A stretch of DNA of 64,000 bases, from contig CM037843.1 in assembly GCA_021234535.1 (NCBI GenBank), positions 18,631,911-18,695,910 of the forward strand, read 5' to 3'. Positions 12,964 to 24,500 of this stretch are shown here, one piece after another. The notes beneath the pieces were generated by a model that made no database searches, was not told the DNA's origin, and saw only the letters and a list, made by a program, of their open reading frames with translations. The DNA is from Stichopus chloronotus (taxonomy: Eukaryota > Echinodermata > Holothuroidea > Aspidochirotida > Stichopodidae). How positions within the stretch are numbered: position 1 is the first letter of the stretch; every line of letters starts with the position of its first letter. The position numbers and the translations under genes were made by a program.

Positions 12964-13012
12964 TTTATTTGTTGGTTGCACTTATTTGTTGGTTGCACTT
13001 ATTTGTTGGTTA
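12964..13012 (+). repeat. 17-bp unit repeated three times
   Basis: CTTATTTGTTGGTTGCA repeats head to tail; the first copy begins TTTATTTG and the last ends GGTTACA. The copies are nearly identical, so the duplication is recent. Confidence 0.85.
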
Positions 13013-14229
13013 CAATAAGATGGTTCGCCTTGGGCAATAGATATTTCTTAATTCCGTTATTATAACTTTGACTGGTTTCCGTATTATTCAGTTCCTGTGT
13101 GGCTTTGCAGAATATTCGCTTAGATTTTATCGTGAATGCAGTATTTGTGTTGTTCTATACCATAGGAAATGTCAGTGGCCTTCTCAGATTATTATCTAAT
13201 CTCAATGGCTCGTTCATCTTTCAGAGGAGGTTATTCATCAAGTTCGTTATAAAGAGGCACATGTTCAATAATGAGCGGTTTCTTGTTGACCGACGGAACT
13301 TGCTTAAATTAAACAGATAATACTCCAGTCCAGCACTTTTGACAAAAATTTTACTTTTAACCGTCGCAGAATACGATAACCATTCGATGAAATTTTCGGG
13401 GAGAACGGGAACGAGGGATGGGGGGCGGGGGGTTGTTGTTGTAGTCATCAAAGGGAAGCTGATGATTTAAATTTCCAGTTCCTTGAGATGCAATATGGTC
13501 ATATGGATAATGAACAGCATTTCTCGTAGGTTTGGGTTGGCAGAGTTAATCTGCCCGATATTACAATAACAATAAGCTACGCGACAAAATTATGGTACAT
13601 GCAGTCGACATTTGACATGGAGAATTAAGCTAGTTTGTAGTTCTTTGTTTTTACTTCTTTTTCTTTGCTGAATTTATTATCATATGGCTACTTGTTTCAC
13701 ATACCCTTTTGTATGAAAAAAAATAATCTAGGCAGTAATTTGAGAACGCATCTTTGATGTTCTGCACCAGATGCCAGATTGTCTGTTGAAGGTGACGATA
13801 TGTAAAAGGAATAGGAGGTAGCACCTAAGACAATCATTCGACTAGTCCATCATTACGATACCAAATTATGTATCGCCAGAAATTAGACACGGGATCTACA
13901 AGTCTTTAAATTTCGTGTCTTAGACGCATTTTCATGGTATCTACGAATAATTACTACGTTTGGAATACCGGAGAAAAACAAAATACATTGTTCTTCCAAA
14001 GATACACCGACACTTGTGTTTCTAGTTCTTAGTCTTTCGAGGGTCTTCACCAACGTCCCGAGATCGCGTCAAATTTTCCGCTGCACGGAAGGGTCACATA
14101 CTGAGGGGATGTATCCTTCAGATGAATTCTAAGCTTTAGCTGCATGAACCATTCTACAGAAAGGTAATAACATGCTGCAGAATGGTGAATACGATAACTT
14201 TGCCCACCCAAAGTTTTGATTGCTTATCT

Positions 14230-14430
14230 ATACCTTGATGTACAAAATGATGATACATCTACGTTGGTCGTGCGAACCAAGGAGTAATTACAACACAGCA
14301 CAATTTTGAGGTGACAGTAACTGGCTGATATTGTCTCAGTCAATGGCATAGCGCTGTACAGTGTACGTAACAGGATAGGGGCGTCGTTTGATCTACCACC
14401 AAAGCCCATTGGCCCGAACGGGAAATATAT
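14230..14430 (+). repeat. Dispersed repeat, copy 2 (pair with 10665-10865)
   Basis: It has the same ordered blocks as copy 1: GGAGTAATTACAA, ACAGCACAA, CAGTGTACGTAA, GGCGTCGT. The copies are separated by about 3.5 kb, in direct orientation. Confidence 0.55.
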
Positions 14431-16847
14431 TTTGAATTTGCAAGTACGAATTAATTGCGGATTGTTATAATATAAAACTTGACGGTTCGGGAATGTGAGA
14501 AACAACATCTGCCTGTTTTGTCATGGCAGAAATACAACTTAACAGGCTTTACATGTGATAAAAAGGCTCTGCTGCACACGAGTTAACTTGACAAACAACA
14601 TACATGATACTCCCAAAGCGTATCATGAATCAACTTGTGCAAAAGGGAACTAAAAAAGCTTTTCATCTGCCTAGGGGAAACTGTAGCAACGATGTTGATT
14701 TCTTATTCCACATAAGTTGGCCACTTTCAACAAGTCTAGCTATTTTCTTTCATGACAACATCATTCTTTTAAAGCACTGACATTTTCTTTTTGAACTTGA
14801 CCAGGTATTAACAATATCATCCTTAAAGGGGCTCAATGAGTTGATACAGTTTGATTTGTGATGAGTATGAATGAAACCATTGCATGCAAATACTTCCAAT
14901 AAGCCTCAATATTCATGTAGATATTCCTACAGTTTCTGAAAATGTGGGAAACATTTTATACATTATGGTAAATTGTCTGGTCACAGTGATTTTTATCAAT
15001 TACCCTATCACTGTTTCTTCAAATGTGTGTCAGATGTTCTGAATTTCTTCGTTTGATTATTTACCATCAACATATGAGCAACACTAAACAGGTGTTAGCA
15101 AGATATCATCAACTTTGTGAACCACCAAAATGAGTTCCTTTAAACAGAAATATAGGCATCTTCTCACTGTTTCCAACAAATTATTTATTTGATTCACTCA
15201 AGTAACCAATAATTCATTTTGCATTTGATAAAATTGTCACTCCATTACTTTCCCCACATTATCATCACAAGCATACCAGTCTTTCAAGGGGCACACATTC
15301 AGACACACATCATATAAAAAATGCACAAAATCTTAGAAGGCGCAAACTGTCTACCAGGGCAGTAGACCAATGTTTTGTAACTAATTAAAAACACCACGCG
15401 GTGGTTTATTTTCTTCAGCATCATAATTCCTACCAGGGGAACGGTCTTGCCATAAATCATTACAATACCCTGCAGCTTTTCTCAAGAGAGAAGTAAAAGA
15501 ACAGACAAAAAAAAATGGAAAGAAAAGAAAAAGAAAGATGATTGATGCACATCTAAGGAAAGCTGTCTCAAAGAAAGTACAGCTCTACTGTGGTCTGCTC
15601 ATTTGACAAAACTGCAACACTTTTTAGTGTCAATGTGGTCCCTGTGGACTAGGGAACATATTTTAGAAGGAATATAAATGACTTGATATCGCTACAATTA
15701 TGGCAAACATTGTTTTGCCATTTGAAAAATTCTTTTGTCAAGTTACAATCAGTTTTGTTGTTCAGAAGCACTTACATTGTCCGGGTGGGGGGTGGGAGAT
15801 ACGAATGACGACAGTGCCATTGATATATCTACTACAAAGAAAATATAACAACATGAAACATGGGACCACCACCTGCATCACAATTTACACTCTTTATTTC
15901 ATTGGTAAAATTAACATAAGACATAGACATTGATATCAACAGGATGGCAAACAAACTCCTCACAAGAAACGTTAATGGAGGAGAATGAAACCCTTGGAAT
16001 ATCATTATGAAATACAAATCAGAAGTGAGCAGAAGTGTGGATGAATACCTAACCATAGGCTCATTCAAAAATATTGTTTCTTCCTAACTTACACACTTAG
16101 AGAAGGGTGCTGCCATTTTTGACTCAGTGGATCTTTGCCTCAGCTGACTTAAGCAAGTCGAATCATGATGTCAGATAACCACTGACAGCAGGAATTTACG
16201 TATTTCTTTGTCTCCTTTATCTGCATTTTCCATATGTGTCCATAGACTTGGGCACTTTTTGTGTTGAATTACTGAGGTGTATCACTCAATGTCAAATTAT
16301 TAACATTTGATCTGACTCTATGCATAGCTATTGAAGCAGTCTGATGCTAAATTAGAAAGAAAAACAAAAGCCTTTAATTACAAGTTGTCAGGTTATGTCA
16401 TCACAATCTCAGAATGGCAGCATCCTGATCGATTTTTCTATGAACTTTCAAATTGCAATATCTTGAAGAGGAAATGACATATATAGATGAAATGTGGTTT
16501 GGTATTCACCATATGGTATAAATCTCTCATTTGATAGTAACATGTCACTTTCAAAAGTTCTGATTTTCTTTTGCCTTTAAAAGCACATCTTGTTGGCTTA
16601 AAATGTTGTTGGCTTGTTTAGTTTCCTGTATGTTATCACTACCACCAATAATACAACCATCACAGAGAGCTTGTGATATGTGCATCTGGCATCGCCTGAT
16701 GGCCTGCAAAGTGAGCTGTAAGGATTGTTAGTGATCATGGAGGCAGGAAGATTCAGCGAGCAATGAGGAAGCAATGAGCAAATTGAAGGATGCAACCTAG
16801 GATTCCGGAATTTTCCAGTCTACATTATCACTGACTATCCTTACAGC

Positions 16848-16895
16848 CAACATCAGCTCAACAGTACATTCAACATCAGCTCAACAGTACATTCA
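16848..16895 (+). repeat. 24-bp tandem duplication
   Basis: CAACATCAGCTCAACAGTAC followed by ATT occurs twice head to tail without a visible mismatch, in the 3' flank of SART1. Confidence 0.85.
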
Positions 16896-17437
16896 ACATT
16901 TTATTTCTACTATTGACTGACGTTGAAGACTGTGGTGCTCCAATACTCTCACATTAACACTTCAAATAAAGGGATGGTTGCTTTAACATGACAAATAAAA
17001 GACTGACCACAAAAATGACTTTTGCTTTAGCACTCATTGTAAATTCCTCCACAAGTAAATATGGCAGTTAAGTCAGATACAATCTATGAAAATTGAACCT
17101 TTTAAGACCACTGTTCAGGAAGTTCCTGGGCGTGTCTAAGCTTCTGATCTGGGAGATGCCTGCAGATGCTGTGAAAGGCACAGTGAATATATCTTGACCT
17201 GGTTGGGAGACAAGCTGCTGTCACTCATCATTTGGTGATTGGATTTCTAGAAACAGAAGGGAGTTAAAGTCGATTAATTGATTTTGTGATTTCTCAGATA
17301 CGAGGTTTCCCGACATCTTGAAGTTTGGATCAAACATGGCAAGAAGCGGAAGGGTCTTGCAGAAGAAATCCACCAACGTGTGCCAATGTGATGAGGGTCT
17401 AAGTTCAGACCAACGTGCACTTCTTCAATAATTAGCT

Positions 17438-17443
17438 TTTATT
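17438..17443 (-). promoter_or_regulatory. Candidate SART1 polyadenylation signal
   Basis: TTTATT on plus is AATAAA on minus. It is the first canonical hexamer that I find downstream of the SART1 stop codon (about 1.1 kb away). Another lies at 16900-16905. Which one is used cannot be told from sequence. Confidence 0.35.
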
Positions 17444-17569
17444 TGGATGGCTTCATCAATTACAACAAATTATATGGAACTTTCAAATCGATGAAAAACA
17501 ATAGAAAGCATCTGGTTTAATACCTCCATGCTAAGGTTTGCAGTATTGAAACAACTGTATTTCAGTTAT

Positions 17570-17910
17570 CAGGTTTACAAGCTTTGCTGACATTGACCTC
17601 AATCTCGACTATCATGAAAGAGACAAAGGATCACCTCACTGCCAATGGCTATTGATGAAGATGAGTGTGTGTGAACAAGTCTCCTACCTTTGAGATATCA
17701 GGCTGCAAGGACTTTGACATCTTGCTGACGTCCCAATCTTTGGCAATTAAGAAGCCCATCTGATCATTTACTTTTATATCAAGAGCTACCTACATCTCAA
17801 GTCTAACATCTGAGAAAGTTTTATGTGCAGGGCTTGTCCCACTTTGACCCCTGTTGACCTCCACTGGCACCCACATTACAAACAATAAGGATCATCTACT
17901 TACCGAGAGA
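17570..17910 (+). repeat. Decayed relative of the TGACCT-rich core repeat
   Basis: GACCCCTGTTGACCTCCACT and then CAAACAATAAGGATCATCTAC follow the same order as the core unit of composite element B at 24.1-25.1 kb, with many changes. No terminal hairpin was found here, so it is a fragment or an old copy. Confidence 0.45.
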
Positions 17911-18556
17911 ATATTGATTTACCACATTCAAAATTCAAGTGCTAAAGTTAAGGTTTCACAAAAACACACTGATAAACAGTCACACAGATTTGTTTCATGA
18001 ATGCCACAAATGTAGAATGAACTGCCTGCCAGGGAGATGTGCCCAACAATGCAGAAATTGTCCAACTTTTGACAGACATGTAACTTGTTGAAAGATGCAT
18101 GATGGGGTATTACAATTCCGCAGCAGAACCACTTACATCCACTTTAGTAGCACAAATGTTGACAGGTTAGATGACGACACATGTCCATTACTTTGTACTT
18201 TTGAAAATCTTTGTAATAGCTGAATGACTGATGTCGAATAAATCCAACAGTTTTAAACTTCACACAATCCTTCAGGTCTTAAGGCCTCTGATAAATTGCT
18301 TCCACTGCCAGTGGGGCAGTGGAAGCAATTGATTTAAAAACACAAAAAAAAATGTACGAAAACTTTCACAGTAACATCACACTAAAATCAGTGACAATGC
18401 CACAAAATATTAAACTGATATTTTTATGAATGTGATAAGTATGTCAAATGTAACCAGAGATAAATGAAAAAAAAATCATCCTTTCAACAGATTCTGCATT
18501 GAAATATACAAAACGCGCCTGGGATCCGTAGAATTAGTTAAAGTAATTAATTCAAC

Positions 18557-21500
18557 TTACGTAGTGAGGTTCTTTCCTCCCCCACTTAGGACTATGTATG
18601 GTGTTTGCATTTCTTTCTGTTTCTCCTGCATCCTGGCTACTGTATGTAATGGGGTATCCGTTGACGACATCTTCTTCATAGCCTGAAAACAAAAATAAAT
18701 AGCTTTGAAAACATTTGTGTATCATTCAGTACTCACAAAAGACTACCAGTTACAAAACAATAATTAAACATTCTTTTCATTCTGCTTAAAAAAAGTTAGC
18801 TTTGTTGAGTAGACAGCCGTACTAGAATAGGATTATCTGTGCAGTATTTCTTACAACATAATCATATGAATTTTAAAAAGGGGAGGGGTCGAGTCTAGGT
18901 TCCATTACTTCGTCACACAAAAGTAAGGACCACTCTTTCCCCTCCTTGAGTGCTCATGAATGTAATTTTTGTGGTTATATGAAAAATGTAAATGTCCCTG
19001 CTCTTACCTCTTCCTCTAACAACTTTTTCAGTCTTTTCTCTGTCTTAAGTTTCCCAGACCCTTTTCCATGAAATCGGTGGGAGAGATGTCTGAAAGCCTT
19101 AATGGAGAATAATTGACTAGATTAGTCTAAACACAAAGAGGAACAAGGTCAATGGCACTACAGAAAAACAGGAAAAGGCATAAAGTAATAGAAGATTCAA
19201 CCAACGCTCTTGAAAAAAAAGAAAAGCAAATTAAATTTTGTCATCCTTTTAAAAATACGGGTAAATGCACCCTGCAGGCTGCCTGCGATATGCATCACTA
19301 CTTGAAAAACTCAGAGAAAAGAAAAATACAAAATGCAAACAAAAAATGTATATGTAAGGAACATCTAAGTAACAAAAAAGGAAAAGAAGGTCTCTCTCCC
19401 ATGCAAATCCGTTTTAAATTTTTTTCATGCTGGTAGCCAACTACTTTGCATAAATGAAATACTCTTTTTTTCCATGGTTCAATATATTTAACATATCTTT
19501 AATACAAATATATTAAAACCAGTGGTTGGCATCCTATTAAATCCTGAGACACATCCTGATCCAGGAGGCTTGTTGCCAAGTCACAGAGGAACTTCACTTT
19601 TCTCTCTTCTTTTGTAGTATTCACTTCAAGATGTAATATTTAAATGAAGGTCTGCTTCATTATACTGAAAAGTTTGAATAAAAGTCTCAAAGTACTTTTC
19701 TTTTTTTTTTTTCCTTTTCTTCGGATATTACTGTTGTAACAGTTGGATATACACAGTATATGCAAATATCACACCCTGTGTCAGTTTCTTGCTACACATT
19801 TGGTGTTAGACAGGTTTAATGAAACATCATTATCAGTCTAAAGAATGCTTCTGTAACAAGCCTTCCTCTCACGATGTGACTATTTTCAATTTCTGATGAT
19901 GGTCTGTGTTTACCATGACCGACTTCAATCAGGTCTCCTCAATTTTAGTTTTTTGAGCAGCTTAATCTTTACCACTGCCTAAGTAGTGCAACTAATGGAT
20001 TAGTTTCTCTCACAGACTGAGAATTAATTTACATTTCGTTGTACATTTGATGTAATTTGCATGAATTTATATTACCTCCTTCTGATTGAGTTCCCTGCCA
20101 GATTCATCGATGTAGGTTAATTTGAAGTCAGGTACGTAGCCATCCTTGTCTTTGAAATCCATCAGAGGTCCTCTGTAACCTCTATCATGTTTGTTATACT
20201 TGGCATCGATATCACTGAAAAAAAAAAAGTGGTAAAGAAGGTAACTATTTTTATTTAACAGATTGTTTTGCATAAGAATAGCATGAAACAACTGATAATC
20301 ATCCAATGTTAATTCAAGGAAGAAACACGTGCCAACCGTGACACTTTCCTGCATCATTTTCTTTGAGTTAAATACTCACAGCAAAATTTTTATTTTAGAA
20401 CCGATTCATCCTTCACTTGATCACATTTTTTAATTACTTCATGTTTGAGATTCAAATGCAACCAATGCAATCAATTTATGAACCCAAAATAGTGACAGAA
20501 AGCCAAAGGCCATTCAAACGTAATGAAACAGGCATTGCAGAGTAAGTTGGTAAGTGTAGATGAACAAATGAAACCAAACAATTTCTCCACGCAAATCTGA
20601 ATCATCAAGGTATTGAAAACTTAAGAATGCACATTTGTAGCTGTTGAGAGATCGGCAGAACAAACTATTGATCACTGTGACCAAACAATTTGTACCAATT
20701 GTAGCAGTGTTATGATAAGTTTGTAACAGGTTGAAGCCACTGACAAACTGGCAGGATAAGTTAACAATTTCACAGGTTGAAGCTACTGATAAACTGGCAC
20801 GACACATTTAACAAGATACAACTTGTTGGGTTGAAACTACAAAGTGGCAGGACAAGTTATAGAAATACCTTCACAGGTTGAAACTAAGGATAGAGAGTGG
20901 TATACGGTTACTCAAAAACAAACACTTTTTAAGGCATTGACAGAGTGAAAGCATGGCCCACTACAGTTTAACTGCTTGTAGCTATTGAGGCAATGATATA
21001 ATGCATTATGGATCTTTTTACCCCAATAGTACAGCATTGAGAATATAATAGATATACAACAAAATAGCTCAACAACTTGCACATGTTGTGTCAGGAGCAA
21101 ATGAAGTGTATCAGGGTTCCTGCATTTTCTGGGGAATCAATTTTCATGACCTTCCAAGATTTTCATGGACCACATCTACTTTTCATGGGCCAAATAAGAA
21201 TTTCCATGACATTCCTCTTGGTGTCTTACAAAAACTTTTTAACTAGAACAGCAAAAGCTAAGGCAACATGAGGAAAAGCAAATGATTAAGTTTGTTATTA
21301 CAAGTGAGAATGTAATTTTTACATTACAAGTGAGAATGAAACAATGTAACTTTGTGGAAATTTCCATGAATTTTCTAGGATTTCACACAATTTCCTTGAA
21401 TTTCAAAGGTTTCCAGGCCTTGGAAAATTTTTCCAAATTTTGATAACTTTTTCAGGTGGTCCATGACCGCTGAACCCTAGTGCATGTATCGCAGTACGAT

Positions 21501-24500
21501 ACACAATTAGCAATAGAATCCATATGACCCAAGAGAAGGTGTCTATTGAAAAATAGTATACATTGTAGCTCAATAAATTGTACATATGTAGGGAATAATA
21601 ACAATGTGAAGTTCATGTCATTGTGAGTCAACAGACTGTAACAACAAATGCAGTAATACGATAAGGCATCAAGATCACTAAAGCAAATAACTTGTACCAG
21701 CTGAGCCAACAAGAGAATGAATCATAGATCATCAAAAAGTGGATTTGATGAAATAAATAGAATAAAACACTTCCCTCAACTAGCTTGTATTTATAGCACT
21801 GAGAAAATACTAGAGGTATACAAAGGAAATCTGTTTGACATACTTGTAGTTTTTGTCTTCAACAATGTAGTTCTGTGCCTCCATGTGCTTGTTTTTACTG
21901 GAGACTGTTCCTAGATTCTTGGAAGCCTCGACCTCCAGATAACCCTTTTTCACTGCTAACGACAGGGCTCCCATGCAACCTGGTCTGATATCTGGTTCTT
22001 CCTCAAGGACAGGGCCGACATCCTCCTACAGGATTAAATCAGTAATGATATGATTTTGATTGGAGTACAGTGGAGTAACATTACTCAAAATTGAGAAGAG
22101 TGGTATGAAAAAAAAAAAACATTGTGACTGCAACACAGAAACCGGAAAACATGTACATCGACAGTGCCACAAATAAGGGGGGACAAAACCAAGAGGGGAA
22201 GGAGGACTGTAATATTAGCTCTCTTGTATATATAGGCAATGGTAAAATGCAAAATCAAGGACTATCCCCCACTGAACATGGTGAGACCTTAGTAATAATC
22301 TTTCCATTGTACAAGCATAAAATGAAAATACAAAGGCAAATCCATGTACCTGCCAGAACGGGGAGACATAGACAATGTAATACACACGAGGCAGTGCTAC
22401 AGCAGCAAAAGTTATGGTGATAGCCAAAAATGAAAAATGTACAATACGATCGTCTAATAATTTAACAGATATTGATGTAATGGCTTTGTTTGGACAACAG
22501 AAATTACATGGCTTAAGCTCAACAATTTAGAAGGGATATGTTGGCATGGATCGGATTTGATACATTTTTTTGTTTGCCAATATCCAGCATTACGTTTATT
22601 CTTCAGAGAATCCTTTACGTAATGTTGTAAGGGTATGAGAGACTTTCTGCATACAGGTAATCAACATCAACAGACAAGAAAGATAAAAAATACGATTGTA
22701 AGCACATATGAAAAAATATAAATAAATAAGATTTTAAAGACTTACAGCAAATCAAAAGAAATAGGTGGCACCAAAGACATACTCAAAAATGATGTTTTTA
22801 ATTCATAGGCAAACGTTTCAAAGTTTTTTCAAAAATTTTTCAAAAGTTTGATAAGGGCACTTTGATAGCAATTGACAAAGATGTTTCAATTTAACAGTAC
22901 TAGGGTTTCTTCAAAAGTGCAGTTTTATGATCTGAGTCATTTTATTCATAAAGGAAGCACATATACATGGAATTTGTCTCCTTTAACATTTTCATCACAT
23001 AATTCACAAAACTGTATATATGTTATGAAACCTTCCTACTACAGTGGGGGGGAACATACTATTTACACTTAATGAAGGCAGGAAAAGGAACTTTACCAAT
23101 GATACTAGACTATTGCACAACCTAACAACATCAACATTGAATGTTTGCTTCATATCTGCAGCACCATAACGTTGTCAATAAGAATGTGAATATTAACTCA
23201 TTCATTATGAAAATGTATGCACCACGTGACTTAGCTCACGATACATTTGACTGCAACACAAACTATGATTCCAGGACATGGATGAAAAAGCAATGTTAGA
23301 ATTGCGGCTATCTTCAAACCTCTTTATTTTCATCTTCTTCATCTGGGTTGACCTGGTTCCAACCTTTGACCTCATCCATGACCTCTTCTTTGATTTCTTC
23401 GTCTCTGTCGAAGTCCATTTCCTCCTCAGCATCTTCATTCCTGTTACCAGCAGCTCCTGTGTAAAAGAATAGATACTTCTTATGGGATATACTTGGTTAA
23501 TGCATAACTCATGCCTGGTTGTATTTTCAACTGACCTTTCACCGACACAAATTACAGATAGCAACTCAAGACTTCCATCACAGACTTTGAACAAAATATG
23601 TCTAACACCAAAGGATGCTATATCACAAAGCGCTGACAGCAGTCTTGAGCTCCTCCATTTTGTTAAAACGTACCGTATGTTGGTATGTCACCTAATGCTC
23701 TGCAGAATTCTGAGGTTGAATGCAATACTATTGATCCCTGTCTTGTACTTTCTTCATCTTCAACTTTGACAGTGGGCTCCTCCTTAATAGTAGCAACCAC
23801 AGCTGCAACCTAAACAGAATGAAAGAAAAAGTAAAGAAGAGTAGCATTATGAACACAGAAAATTCTGCAATCTAAATGATCTTTAATTGAAACAGCTCAA
23901 ACCTAAATGACTTGATTGAAATAGCTGCAACCTGAGGACTTAGAATGAAAGACCAGAAAGCCAAAAGGCTTTGTGATTCCTTGCCACATGGTTATATTAT
24001 AACAAGCATGAATTATTCACATGACAAGTATGAGATCAACTGCAGTTACTGGTCTTGAAACACCACATTAATAAGCCTTTAACCCAAATAACCTTTATTT
24101 TGGTGACCTCAAATGACATTTGACGTCCACTAAAAGCAATAGGGATCACCTACCCAGTATGGGGAACCTACACATCAAGTATGACATCAGTCACCATTAC
24201 TCTTCTGGAGATAATGTGCTAGAAAATTTTCACCTCGGGGGACCTCAAACGACCTTTGACCTCCACAAAAACAATAGGAGTCATCTACTCAATATGACTA
24301 ACCCACACACCAAGTATGACATCAGTCACACTTACCCTTCTAGAGATACTGTGTTTACAATGTGTTTACAGTTTGACTCAGGGTGACTCAAGTGACCTTT
24401 ATCTCCACCAAAAACAATAGGGATCATCTACTCAATATGACCAACCCACACACCAAGTATGACATCAGTCATGGTTACCGTTCTTGAGATATCATGTTTA

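Larger units (their letters stand above)
10245..18556. other. Intergenic region between the CATSPERG-like gene and the SART1 stop codon
   Basis: About 8.3 kb in which I can support no exon chain. It holds the promoter of the leftward gene, an ATGGCCGACACTGGAGG followed by GTAATG at 10607 that could be a first coding exon on plus (unproven), a dispersed repeat pair (10665-10865 and 14230-14430), homopolymer C (about 11700-11716) and G (about 12249-12264) tracts, a 17-bp triplication (12964-13012), a 24-bp duplication (16848-16895) and a decayed repeat unit (about 17570-17910). The right part probably contains the SART1 3' UTR. Confidence 0.5.
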
